The notes: generated by a model not told the origin, from the letters alone. A stretch of 36,219 bases of DNA from Desulfobacterales bacterium (GCA_020348305.1 CP070746.1:2932548-2968766), one strand, 5' to 3'. Numbered from the stretch's first letter, positions 25,904 through 34,820 are shown. Translations and numbers: made by a program.

Positions 25904-26815
25904 ATGTCTAAACCATTTGAGAGAATAGCAGTCGTCGGCACCGGTACTTTAGGTGCTCAAATCGCATTGCTGGCGTCCAATGCAGGGTACCGTGTCACGA
26001 TTTTCGATCAGCGAGCAGGCGCCTTTGCCGAAATGATCAATAGGTTGCATACAGATCTTCAGACCAAAGGCGTTGATCCTTTTATACCCTATGACCGTTG
26101 GGAAAAGTGCAAAAACCAGGTGCAGGAGTTTACGGAACTAGAAGCGGCGATTAAAGACGCAGAACTAGTCATAGAGGCGGTTCCCGAAAATCTCGAGCTC
26201 AAAAGAGAAGTCTTCCGGGAACTAGGTCAAAAGGCTTTACCTGAAGCAATACTGGCCACGAACAGCTCTTCAATCCCTGTATCCAACCTTGAAGAAAACA
26301 GCGGAAGACCGGAGCGCTGTCTTAACCTTCATTTTTACATGGTACTTCAGGGCATGAATATCGCCGACGTTATGGGCGGCACTAAAACTTTGCCCGAAGT
26401 CATCGAAAGGGGTAAAACCTGGGTGCGGTCCCTGGGATGCATCCCTTTAACGGTAAACAAAGAACTACTGGGATTTTGTTTCAACAGGATATGGCGCGCC
26501 ATTAAACGTGAGGTTTTGTATATGTGGGCCAATGGATTTGTGGATTTTCGGGATGTAGATCGCGCTTGGATGAAATTCACCGGCCGAGAAGATCGGCCCG
26601 GGCCCTTCGGACTCATGGATAACGTCGGATTGGATGTCATCTATGACATAGAAATGGTCTACTACCGAGATTCAAAAGATCCCAAGGATCATCCGCCCGA
26701 AGCGCTTAAAAATAAAATCGAAAAGGGTGAACTGGGAGTGAAGACCGGCACGGGATTCTACACTTACCCAAATCCCGAATATTTGCAGGATGATTTTTTA
26801 AGTCCCAGTGGATGA
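25904..26815 (+). CDS. 3-hydroxyacyl-CoA dehydrogenase-like protein
   Basis: The 303-residue protein has a Rossmann VVGTGTLGAQIALLASNAGYRV near the N-terminus, a VIEAVPENLELKREVF helix pair, and LHFYMV in place of the usual HFFNP catalytic loop, with the histidine kept. The C-terminal dimer domain includes GPFGLMDNVGLDVI and GVKTGTGFYTYP. It oxidises a hydroxy group, possibly a hydroxy acid or hydroxy-CoA; carnitine or gulonate dehydrogenases share the fold. It follows the HisD-like gene by 12 bases and has GGAG, so they are one operon. Confidence 0.87.
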   Translation: MSKPFERIAVVGTGTLGAQIALLASNAGYRVTIFDQRAGAFAEMINRLHTDLQTKGVDPFIPYDRWEKCKNQVQEFTELEAAIKDAELVIEAVPENLELKREVFRELGQKALPEAILATNSSSIPVSNLEENSGRPERCLNLHFYMVLQGMNIADVMGGTKTLPEVIERGKTWVRSLGCIPLTVNKELLGFCFNRIWRAIKREVLYMWANGFVDFRDVDRAWMKFTGREDRPGPFGLMDNVGLDVIYDIEMVYYRDSKDPKDHPPEALKNKIEKGELGVKTGTGFYTYPNPEYLQDDFLSPSG

Positions 26816-26876
26816 AAGTCTTGATGTTATTTTTTCTTTTTTAATGACGAGATAATTAAAGGGGCAGGCAAACATA

Positions 26877-29771
26877 ATGGAGCAAGCCCAATCCATACTC
26901 GAAAATGTTTTCGGATATGATGAATTCAGACCGCTTCAAGCCGAGATCATCAAATCTATTCTCGCTAAAAAAGATACGCTGGTGGTGATGCCCACCGGAG
27001 GTGGCAAGTCTATCTGTTATCAAATTCCCGGTCTTATTTTTAAAGGTTTAACCATTGTCATTTCTCCGTTGATTTCTTTAATGAAGGATCAGGTAGAACA
27101 ATTAGTACAAACCGGGGTTGACGCAGTTTTTTTAAATAGTTCTTTGTCGCCTGCTGAGTATCGTAACAATGTGAGGCGCATCAAACAAGGGTCGGTTAAA
27201 TTGCTCTATCTGGCACCGGAAGCCTTGCTGAAAACCAACATGCTGGAACTGCTTTCATCCGTGCGGGTGGACTGTCTGACCATTGATGAAGCCCATTGCA
27301 TATCCGAATGGGGGCATGATTTTAGGCCGGAATACCGACAGCTGATTGCAGCACGCGAGCATTACCCCCAAACAGCCTGTGTGGCGCTGACGGCTACTGC
27401 AACACCGAGGGTCCGGGAGGATATCAAAATAAGCTTGAGGATGGACACCTGCCGGGAGTTTGTCGTCAGCTTCAACCGCGAAAACCTGTTTATTCAGATC
27501 GCTGCCAAAGACAATCCCCTGCAGCAAACGATTCGATTTATCCAAAAATTCCCCGATCAATCCGGCATCATCTACTGTTATTCCCGCAAACAGGTAGAAG
27601 ATCTCTATAAAGCCCTGAGAGATGAGGGACTTTCCGTCAAAGCCTATCATGCGGGCCTGTCCGATGAGAAGCGCAGCAAACATCAAGAATTATTTATTCG
27701 AGATGATGTGCAGATTATGGTCGCCACCATTGCTTTTGGAATGGGGATCGATAAGCCGAATGTCCGATTTGTGGTTCATTTTGATTTACCCAAAAACATT
27801 GAGAGTTATTACCAGGAAATCGGGCGGGCCGGCCGGGACGGATTGCGATCCCATTGTTTGCTGCTGTTTAGCTATGCCGATGTACAAAAAATAAAATATT
27901 TTATCGACCAGAAACAATCCCATGAAAAACGGGTGGCCAATCTCCATCTCAGTTCTTTGTTGCGATTTGCCGAAGCCGAAGATTGTCGCCGGATTCCGTT
28001 ACTGAACTATTTTGGAGAAAATTATTCAATCAAATCCTGCAATATGTGTGACAATTGCCTGAGTGGAGAAAAAGAATTGGTGGATGTTACCATTGCAGCT
28101 CAAAAATATCTATCGTGCGTTAAGCGAACCGGTGAAAAATTTGGGGCCCACCACATAATTGAGGTGCTCCGGGGATCTAAAGCCCAAAAAGTAATCAAAT
28201 TCGGTCATCACAACTTATCGACTTACGGGATTGGCAAAGAATATTCTAAGAAACAGTGGTTTCAGCTTTCACGCCAGTTTCTCCATAAAGGTCTTTTGAT
28301 TCAAGACATGGAATTCGGAAGCCTGAAACTCACGCAAAACGCATGGAATGTTCTTAAAAGCAAACAAAAGGTATTGGGTCGACTGAAAGATGAACTGGTG
28401 GAAGAATCGTTCAGTAAAGAATCAGCCGAAGAAGATCTTCCGCAGTATGATCGAAAGTTGTTTGAGCGTTTGCGCAAGAAACGAAAAGAATTGGCCGATG
28501 CGATCAATGTGCCGCCCTACGTGATTTTTTCTGATAAGTCCCTGATTGAAATGGCCACCTATTTTCCCCAAACCAGAGATTATTTTTTAGACATCCATGG
28601 TGTCGGAACAGTAAAATACGAAAGATACGGAAAGCGGTTTTTGGATGTCATATGCCGGTATTGCCGGGAGCACAAAATCGAGCCCCGGGCGAAAAGATCC
28701 TCAAAGCATATTAAAATCAGAGCTGACAAGGCTTTGGCAACAACCAAAAAGCCGCGATATCGTCTCGTCAGTGAGGCATACAATAGGGGGGAATCTATTG
28801 AAAGTATCATGAATAGATTCGTTATCAAATTGGCTACGGTTTTTGACCACTTTTTTAAACACCTGCGCGAAGGATTTTCCTTACGCGCTGATGAGTTGTT
28901 AACCTTTTCAAGTCTTTCTTCGGATCAAAATGAGCTTGTTGACGATGCCTATGACCGACTCGGTACCGACTATTTAAAACCGGTTTATGACTTTTTTAAT
29001 GGGAAGATCGATTACGAAGATTTAAAAGTCTTGCGTCTCTACTATTTGAGCACACGCAATCCATCCCCGCAAGAAAAAAATATTGCTGCCGAAAGAAGCT
29101 CCCTGCATAAGCAAATTATTTGTTTGGCCAACTCGCGAAAATACTCAGGTCGCTGTATCGCCGGCAAGGAATTGGTAAACAACCAAATCGGCGCCTGGAT
29201 CAGGCCGGTGAGCAGCCGAGAAACCGGGGAACTCTCGATAATGGAGATCAGCTTTCCAGACGGAGGTGCCCCTCAACTGTTGGATATCATCCTCGTCCAA
29301 CTTGCCCGGCACAACCCCCAATCTTGCCAAACTGAAAACTTTACCATTGTTGACTCCCAAAAGTGGATCAAGCTCGGTACATTGCCGGTTTCAGAAGTCT
29401 ATCGGCTTTGCGATAAAGTAGACTGCCTATGGATAAATGGATATTGTAGCTACAACGGAAGAAACGATCGAATACCGCTGGATTTGACAGATGATGGTCT
29501 ATCCAATTCGCTGCTTTTTATCCAGCCGAATCACCCGTGCATAACTGTCGAGGAAGGATCCAAGCTGCTGAAGAAGGTGCGGGTAAAATTCGAATTTAAC
29601 AATGTCAAATATTGGTTGACAGTTACGGACCCCGTAATTGAAAATCAATATCTTAAAGAAGAACTTGGCGAATACCCAATTGAGGATGAAAATGCATTTT
29701 TATGCGTCAGTCTAGGTGAACCCCACGAGGGCTATCGCTATAAGCTGGTGGCGGGAATTATAATAGTATAG
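26877..29771 (+). CDS. RecQ-family DNA helicase with C-terminal OB-like extension
   Basis: The 964-residue protein is far longer than typical RecQ (about 600). Helicase motifs: Walker A MPTGGGKS (38-45), DEAH (137-140), ALTATATPR, and QEIGRAGRDG (313-322). The RecQ zinc site is C370, C388, C391, C394 (SCNMCDNC). A HRDC domain spans about 523-592 and a helical region follows to about 730. The last 225 residues look like a nucleic-acid-binding dual-OB type domain (HKQIICLANSRKYSGRCIAG, GAWIRPVS). It should unwind DNA 3'-5'. The DUF488 gene begins 14 bases after its stop and another follows, so the three form one transcription unit. RecQ-DUF488 links suggest DNA repair or defence; the function is not established. 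Confidence 0.9.
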   Translation: MEQAQSILENVFGYDEFRPLQAEIIKSILAKKDTLVVMPTGGGKSICYQIPGLIFKGLTIVISPLISLMKDQVEQLVQTGVDAVFLNSSLSPAEYRNNVRRIKQGSVKLLYLAPEALLKTNMLELLSSVRVDCLTIDEAHCISEWGHDFRPEYRQLIAAREHYPQTACVALTATATPRVREDIKISLRMDTCREFVVSFNRENLFIQIAAKDNPLQQTIRFIQKFPDQSGIIYCYSRKQVEDLYKALRDEGLSVKAYHAGLSDEKRSKHQELFIRDDVQIMVATIAFGMGIDKPNVRFVVHFDLPKNIESYYQEIGRAGRDGLRSHCLLLFSYADVQKIKYFIDQKQSHEKRVANLHLSSLLRFAEAEDCRRIPLLNYFGENYSIKSCNMCDNCLSGEKELVDVTIAAQKYLSCVKRTGEKFGAHHIIEVLRGSKAQKVIKFGHHNLSTYGIGKEYSKKQWFQLSRQFLHKGLLIQDMEFGSLKLTQNAWNVLKSKQKVLGRLKDELVEESFSKESAEEDLPQYDRKLFERLRKKRKELADAINVPPYVIFSDKSLIEMATYFPQTRDYFLDIHGVGTVKYERYGKRFLDVICRYCREHKIEPRAKRSSKHIKIRADKALATTKKPRYRLVSEAYNRGESIESIMNRFVIKLATVFDHFFKHLREGFSLRADELLTFSSLSSDQNELVDDAYDRLGTDYLKPVYDFFNGKIDYEDLKVLRLYYLSTRNPSPQEKNIAAERSSLHKQIICLANSRKYSGRCIAGKELVNNQIGAWIRPVSSRETGELSIMEISFPDGGAPQLLDIILVQLARHNPQSCQTENFTIVDSQKWIKLGTLPVSEVYRLCDKVDCLWINGYCSYNGRNDRIPLDLTDDGLSNSLLFIQPNHPCITVEEGSKLLKKVRVKFEFNNVKYWLTVTDPVIENQYLKEELGEYPIEDENAFLCVSLGEPHEGYRYKLVAGIIIV

Positions 29772-29784
29772 ATATTTTAAAAAA

Positions 29785-30405
29785 ATGCATGAACTGTTTA
29801 CCATCGGACACTCTAATCATTCTGTAGAAAAACTGATCGAACTGCTGCATAAATATTCGATAACTGCTGTTTGTGATGTGCGGTCTCATCCTTACAGCAA
29901 GCATAATCCCCAGTTTAACCGCGAACCTATTCAAAGAGAACTAAAAGGCCAAAAGATAACATATGTCTTTCTCGGAAACGAATTAGGGCCGCGCAGCGAC
30001 GACTCCACCTGCTATAAAGATGGCAAGGTTCAGTATCATCTTCTGGCTAAGACCGAGCCATTCAAGCAAGGACTCGAGAGAATAAGAAAAGGCATGCAAT
30101 CTTATCGCCTTGCCTTGATGTGTGCGGAAAAAGACCCCATAATGTGTCATCGAACGATACTCGTATGTCGACATATTCGTTCTGAAGAGGTCGAGATCAA
30201 GCACATTTTAGAGGATGGCAGTGTTGAATCCAATAATGATTCGGAAAAGCGACTCATGCGACTTTTGAAAATTCCGCAGTTGCAGCTGTTCGACAGTACG
30301 GAAGAACTTATTCAAAGGGCCTATGACATTCAAAGTGAAAAAATAGCCTATGTTGAACCTGTCAATAATCACTCTGAACTCAAAGAAAGTTTGGAAAATA
30401 CATGA
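29785..30405 (+). CDS. DUF488 domain protein (first of two)
   Basis: The 206-residue DUF488 protein shows the family motifs TIGHSNHS, CDVRSHPYS (DVR at 31-33), and ALMCAEKDPIMCHR (C113, C121, H122, R123). It has an extra C-terminal tail of about 60 residues ending in an acidic region. DUF488 proteins have a compact fold with a conserved cysteine-histidine site and no proven reaction; they are often found in DNA-modification and defence gene clusters. It lies 14 bases after the RecQ-like gene and overlaps the second DUF488 gene by four bases (ATGA). Confidence 0.85.
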   Translation: MHELFTIGHSNHSVEKLIELLHKYSITAVCDVRSHPYSKHNPQFNREPIQRELKGQKITYVFLGNELGPRSDDSTCYKDGKVQYHLLAKTEPFKQGLERIRKGMQSYRLALMCAEKDPIMCHRTILVCRHIRSEEVEIKHILEDGSVESNNDSEKRLMRLLKIPQLQLFDSTEELIQRAYDIQSEKIAYVEPVNNHSELKESLENT

Positions 30406-30848
30406 GGGTCATTAAGCTGTATACAGTAGGATTTACCAAGAAATCCGCAGAAAAATTTTTCAACCTGTTATGTCAAGCCGGGATCAAGCGGGTCATCGAT
30501 GTGCGCCTCAGCAATGTGTCACAGTTGGCAGGCTTTGCCAAAAAAGATGATCTGCGTTACTTTTTGAGGCAGATTTGCAACATTGACTATATACACCTTC
30601 CTGAGCTTGCCCCAAATAAAGAAATTCTAGATGAGTTCAAAAAAAACAAGGGAGACTGGTCGGTATACACAACAAAATTTCTCTCTTTGCTCAAACAAAG
30701 GCGGGTGGAGGAAACGATTGAAAAAGAAATTCTGGACGGCGGCTGCCTGCTATGCAGTGAGGAAAGCCCCCAGCATTGCCATCGCCGCTTGATTGCCGAA
30801 TATTTGCGGGAAAAGTGGGACAACATTGAGATTAAACACCTTAAATGA
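30402..30848 (+). CDS. DUF488 domain protein (second)
   Basis: The 148-residue protein is a shorter DUF488 paralogue, with YTVGFTKKS, IDVRLSNVS (DVR at 33-35) and LLCSEESPQHCHRRL (C118, C126, H127, R128), but diverged from the first copy over most of its length. The two may form a heterodimer or two different activities. It overlaps the first DUF488 gene and is the last gene of the RecQ cassette; the corrinoid gene starts 38 bases later, so readthrough is possible. Confidence 0.85.
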   Translation: MRVIKLYTVGFTKKSAEKFFNLLCQAGIKRVIDVRLSNVSQLAGFAKKDDLRYFLRQICNIDYIHLPELAPNKEILDEFKKNKGDWSVYTTKFLSLLKQRRVEETIEKEILDGGCLLCSEESPQHCHRRLIAEYLREKWDNIEIKHLK

Positions 30849-30886
30849 AATGAGGCGAGAGATAAAGGAAAGGAGAGGAAACAATC

Positions 30887-31555
30887 ATGAATGTTAACGC
30901 AGAGGCAAATCTAATCGAAGAAATTGTGGAAGCCACTGTAAAGTACGATGATAAACGCTGTGTGGACCTTGCCCGGCAGGCCATGGACCAGGGGATGGAC
31001 CCCGTTAAGGTCATTCAGGACGGCTATAGTCGCGGCATGCAGATTGTTGGCGACAAATTCGCCACCTTGGAGTACTGTCTGCCCGAGGTCATGCTTGCGG
31101 CCGACGCCATGGATGCCGCTACGGAAGTGCTCAAACCCCATCTGATGAAAAGCCATGACCATGATTCCCAGGGCATCATCGTTCTGGGCGTGATCCAGGG
31201 CGACATCCACGATCTTGGCAAGAACATCGTCAAAATCATGCTTCGGGCCGCAGGATTCACCGTCCACGACCTGGGTAACGATACACCCGTTCGCCAATTC
31301 ATTGAAAAAGCTGAAGCCGTAGGCGCCGATATCATTGCCGCATCGGCCATATTGACCACCACCATGTCGTATATGCCCGATATTTCGACGATTCTGAATG
31401 AACTGGGCCTGCGTGACAAATACATGATCATGCTTGGCGGTGCACCGGTGATAGCCGACTGGGCGATCGAGGTCGGAGCTGACGGCTATGGCGAGGACGC
31501 GGTAGAGGCTGTTGAAGTGGCCAAAAATCTGATGCGCAAAAAGAGGGGAGGGTAA
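30887..31555 (+). CDS. Corrinoid protein of methylamine methyltransferase type (MtmC/MttC-like)
   Basis: The 222-residue protein has the two-domain arrangement of methyltransferase corrinoid proteins: an N-terminal four-helix cap domain (about 5-90) and a B12-binding Rossmann domain with GDIHDLG (D106, H108, G111), the base-off cobalamin ligand motif, ASAILTTTM and MLGGAPV. It accepts a methyl group onto Co(I). The ribosome site AGGAGAGG is strong. It is six bases upstream of the MtmB-like gene, the expected obligate pair; the region looks GC-richer than the RecQ cassette before it. Confidence 0.92.
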   Translation: MNVNAEANLIEEIVEATVKYDDKRCVDLARQAMDQGMDPVKVIQDGYSRGMQIVGDKFATLEYCLPEVMLAADAMDAATEVLKPHLMKSHDHDSQGIIVLGVIQGDIHDLGKNIVKIMLRAAGFTVHDLGNDTPVRQFIEKAEAVGADIIAASAILTTTMSYMPDISTILNELGLRDKYMIMLGGAPVIADWAIEVGADGYGEDAVEAVEVAKNLMRKKRGG

Positions 31556-31561
31556 GGCAAA

Positions 31562-32941
31562 ATGATCAGTTTCTGGGATGTGATTGGACGCAGCGAAAGC
31601 GGTCCCCTGGTTAAGGAAAAAGAATTTGATCTACGGGTGGGGCAGACGGCCCGCCGGATGATCGAGAAATATGGAATTAAATATGATCCGGAACACGTCA
31701 TACCGGCGGATGACGACCTGGCCGATCGCGTCTACCAGGCAGGCCTCGATTTGTTTCTGGAACTGGGCATTTACTGCCGGGACACCGGGCGCTTGATGAA
31801 GTTTACGCAAGATGAAGTGAACTGGGCACTCAAGCACGCCCCCACCACGGTTACCTATGGGCAGGGTCGGGACATGGCGACGATGACATATCGGGCAGTC
31901 GAGGATCCGAAACCGCCTTTTTGCATCATGACCCCGGTCGGCGCTCCTGTGGCTGAGGAGCGTTTCGTAGCCATGGTGCAAAGTTACGTACAGGAGCCTT
32001 TGGCCCAAACCTTTTCCAGTGCTTTCAGTCAGACGGTTCATGGCCGCCCCATCAAGTCAGGAACCCCGCAGGAGGTGGAAGCGGCGATCTGGAATGTGAT
32101 TAAGCTTCGCGAGGCGGCCCGGGCTGCCGGCCGGCCCCAAATCGGCATCCACAACCTCGTCTCCAATGCCGAGCGAACCGATGCCATTCTGGCCGCTGTC
32201 CAGGCTGACTTCGGAGTACAGCCCAATGACGGGATTTGCATCGCGGCCACGGCCGAGGTGAAAATCGACTACGAGCGGGTGAAGAAAGCAGCTTTCCTTC
32301 GGCAAAGTGGACACAACAAGTACGGTCTGTACGGACCGTTGATGGGCGGGTATTCCGGAGGACCGGAAGCCACGGCGCTTGTGCATGTGGCACATCATTT
32401 CTTAGGACTTCTGGCTTTTGAAGCTCAGTGGCACTGCGGCTTTCCGCTGCATATCCATCACGGCTGCAATACAACCAGAGAACTGCTGTGGCTGATCAGC
32501 ATCACGGCCCAGGCATTGAGCCGCAACACGCATCTTTTGATTACGGCCAACACCTTTGCCGCTGCCGGCCCGTGCACCGAGATGGTCGCTTATGAGATTG
32601 TGGCCAATGCCATTGCAGCCACTGTCGCCGGAGCCGATCTCGATTTGGCGGCTGTGGCCCGCAACCGGCATCCTGAACGCGCCACAGGAATGGAAGCCCG
32701 CATCGGGGCGGAGGCAGGACATTTGACGGCTCGACAGGGGGTGACGCGGGAACAGGCCAACGAGATCGTAAAACAGATTCTGGCTCAGTACGAAGACCGG
32801 ATGGCCGATGCCCCTATCGGTAAGCGGCTTGACGAATGCTACGATCTGGAGGCCTTGGAGCCGACCCGGGAGTATATCGAACTTTACGAGCGGGTAAAAG
32901 AAAAGCTGAGCGGATTCGGGCTGGATTATTCGCTATTGTGA
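31562..32941 (+). CDS. MtmB-family (monomethylamine methyltransferase) homologue lacking pyrrolysine
   Basis: The 459-residue protein matches MtmB along its length as I remember it: KYGIKYDPEHVIPADDDL, LELGIYCRDTGRLMKFTQDEV, SGPEATALV, AGPCTEM and TGMEARIGAE. Archaeal MtmB has pyrrolysine in the segment AGRPGMGV-Pyl-G; here it is AGRPQIGI-His197-N, encoded by CAC at 32150-32152 and not TAG. The enzyme would transfer methyl from an amine or other methylated substrate to the adjacent corrinoid protein. Losing the electrophilic pyrrolysine suggests a different substrate, perhaps a quaternary amine, as in non-pyrrolysine MttB enzymes. No activase gene is nearby. Confidence 0.87.
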   Translation: MISFWDVIGRSESGPLVKEKEFDLRVGQTARRMIEKYGIKYDPEHVIPADDDLADRVYQAGLDLFLELGIYCRDTGRLMKFTQDEVNWALKHAPTTVTYGQGRDMATMTYRAVEDPKPPFCIMTPVGAPVAEERFVAMVQSYVQEPLAQTFSSAFSQTVHGRPIKSGTPQEVEAAIWNVIKLREAARAAGRPQIGIHNLVSNAERTDAILAAVQADFGVQPNDGICIAATAEVKIDYERVKKAAFLRQSGHNKYGLYGPLMGGYSGGPEATALVHVAHHFLGLLAFEAQWHCGFPLHIHHGCNTTRELLWLISITAQALSRNTHLLITANTFAAAGPCTEMVAYEIVANAIAATVAGADLDLAAVARNRHPERATGMEARIGAEAGHLTARQGVTREQANEIVKQILAQYEDRMADAPIGKRLDECYDLEALEPTREYIELYERVKEKLSGFGLDYSLL

Positions 32942-33083
32942 TCATGAAGAGAACATAAGGACTCTCAGTGTTCTAACCTCCAGGTCCTTTTAGTTCCACC
33001 TTTCGCCAAACCAATTTCCTCAAAATTGCATTTACCGCTTGGAACGCTGTCGTTTTAGACTCGGATTTTTGCAATACTGATCC

Positions 33084-33130
33084 GCCAAGCTAGAGGATCT
33101 GAACCTCTGACTTCCTGCTCTCAAAGCAAC
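33084..33130 (-). other. Degenerate tRNA-like 3' half
   Basis: On the minus strand, a stretch resembles the anticodon loop, variable loop and T-arm of a tRNA: TTTGAGA (loop), then GCAGG, then AGAGG-TTCAGAT-CCTCT as T-stem and loop (33092-33108). The 5' half, part of the anticodon stem and CCA are missing or decayed, and the T-loop lacks the usual A58. It may be a remnant left by an integrating element that targeted a tRNA gene. Confidence 0.35.
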
Positions 33131-33137
33131 TCGCCTC

Positions 33138-33167
33138 GATTTTAAGGGTCTGAAACCCTTGAAAATC
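33138..33167. terminator. Long stem-loop downstream of the MtmB-like gene
   Basis: GATTTTAAGGGT and ACCCTTGAAAATC pair over 12 base pairs with one bulged G around the loop CTGAA. It lies 200 bases after the MtmB-like stop, before the mobile-type module, and could be a terminator for the corrinoid operon or a recombination-site structure. No clear T-run follows. The rest of 32942-33328 holds the tRNA-like piece and two ACTACCAAA repeats, but no recognised gene. Confidence 0.45.
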
Positions 33168-33328
33168 AAGACGTCAGTTTGCGCTGGTTGCGGTTATTTG
33201 TTGTGGTTTTGAAACAAAATCACTACCAAAGCCACTACCAAAAATTGAACTGGTGTCAACCTTGGGGATGGGGATGATAAACTTGGAGAATGAATAAATA
33301 ACAAACGAGTTCAGGGTTAGATGAAAAG

Positions 33329-33967
33329 ATGTCAGATTCTAAGAATAATTCCAAAGAGGTTGTGAAGAATCAAAAAGGCTATACAGACGAAGAGCAAGCA
33401 ATGATCGACCATCTGAGAGATCGTTTAAGTTCAAAGCCGCTCAAGTTTAGAGCAAATGACAAAACGAAATTACTTGAACCGGAAGGTGATCCGCTATTAG
33501 CCGTGCCAAAGATGTTAGCGGCCTTTGGCACAACAGATCTCGAATTATATAAGTTTTTATTAGATCAGGTTGTTCAAACATTTAGGACATTTCAGACCTC
33601 AGAAGGTGTCTGTGAAAGCAGTAAAATGGCGGAGTTTTGCAATCATGCAATGGCTATTCTACACGGGATAAGACCAATGGATGAAATTGAAGGGCTGCTT
33701 GCTGTACAGATGATAGGAGTGCACAATATGGCTATGAATGCTATGAGGTTGGCGATGATTTCGGGTCAGTATCCTGACTCGATAGAGCGCAATACAAACA
33801 GAGCAACTAAACTCTTGAGGACATTTGCAGCTCAAATGGAGGCACTGAAAAAATATAGATCTGGAGGGCAACAAAAAATGATCGTTGAGCATGTCCATGT
33901 TAACAAAGGAGGCCAGGCGATTGTTGGCAGCATCACCAAGGAGGGAGGGCATGAAGAAAAAAAGTAA
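33329..33967 (+). CDS. Conserved mobile-module protein (VEHVHVNKGGQAIVG family)
   Basis: The 212-residue protein is mostly helical and ends in MIVEHVHVNKGGQAIVGSI, a motif I recognise from a family of uncharacterised proteins found beside an HGGxxxG protein in many proteobacteria. Central segments (DEIEGLLAVQMIGVHNMAMNAM, NRATKLLRTFAAQMEALKKYR) are conserved in that family. No enzymatic motif is evident. It overlaps the next gene by 17 bases. The pair usually sits in prophage or integrative regions; that is family knowledge, not seen here. Confidence 0.7.
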   Translation: MSDSKNNSKEVVKNQKGYTDEEQAMIDHLRDRLSSKPLKFRANDKTKLLEPEGDPLLAVPKMLAAFGTTDLELYKFLLDQVVQTFRTFQTSEGVCESSKMAEFCNHAMAILHGIRPMDEIEGLLAVQMIGVHNMAMNAMRLAMISGQYPDSIERNTNRATKLLRTFAAQMEALKKYRSGGQQKMIVEHVHVNKGGQAIVGSITKEGGHEEKK

Positions 33968-34259
33968 AAAACAACCTCACGAACCGTGGGCCTTAAATAA
34001 CGGAAACAAGCCACTTGATTTGCTTTCATTGCCGAGATGCCGGGCTAAAGCTAAAAGTACCGGCAAGCGTTGTGGAAATGCTGCAATAAAAGGGAAAGGG
34101 GTCTGTTATATCCACGGTGGCAAATCTCCGGGGCCACCAGCAGGCAATAAAAACGCGTTAAAGCATGGCCTTTATAGTGCTGAGGCTATAGCTGAAAGGC
34201 GTTTTGTTCGGATGCTCCTTAAACGGTCAAAAGACCTGATAATGGAATTGAGATATTAA
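33951..34259 (+). CDS. HGG-GNxNAxKHG mobile-module protein
   Basis: A 102-residue basic protein from ATG 33951 (GGAGGGAGGG before it). It contains a probable zinc-binding cysteine group (LPRCRAKAKSTGKRCGNAAIKGKGVCYIHGG, with CxxxxxxxxxC and CxxHGG spacing), then GNKNALKHGLYS, the signature of a family often found beside the VEHVHVNKGGQAIVG protein and near transposons or phage genes. Its function is not established; DNA binding is plausible given the charge. The next stretch, 34260-34918, is AT-rich and shows no supported gene. Confidence 0.72.
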   Translation: MKKKSKKQPHEPWALNNGNKPLDLLSLPRCRAKAKSTGKRCGNAAIKGKGVCYIHGGKSPGPPAGNKNALKHGLYSAEAIAERRFVRMLLKRSKDLIMELRY

Positions 34260-34820
34260 GAAATACTAACTTTGCAAATACCCTAAAAATTAGGCAGCAG
34301 GAGGGGAATTTTTCAAATAATTTTAAAGGAATACCCAAACACAAATTCATAGTTCATGTTCATCGCCCTATTTGCATCTTCACAAATTGATGCTGAAATA
34401 TCCCTCGCCTTTGAAGCCCCACAAGGATGACGGTTTTCACGTAAAAACCAGTAAGGTCAAGGTTTATGGGAAACCATAATCTATTTCAGCAGGTAAAGCA
34501 ATTAGATGGTGGAGAGCTGCTCAGCAGGTAAATATAAAAAGAATAGAGATATGATATCACAGCTTTTTAAGAGTCTACCAAAGTACAGATACGTTTACAG
34601 TATCTGCAATTTTTATAGGCGGAATATTTTGCAGATATGCATATTATATCCATAATAAATGGAAATTAGCGGTTGAGGCACGATTTGCACAATTTTTGTT
34701 AGGCGAATATTTTGTATATTTGTCAATGTGTAATCCACAATTTGAAAATTCTTTTGATATTTCATTCATACTGTAAAAAAGTCTTTTTTCTTGACATTTC
34801 AAAATAATCCCACTAATTAC

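Noticed and set aside
31562..32941. Pyrrolysine in the MtmB-like gene
   Set aside because: The frame has no in-frame TAG and the aligned position is a CAC histidine codon.
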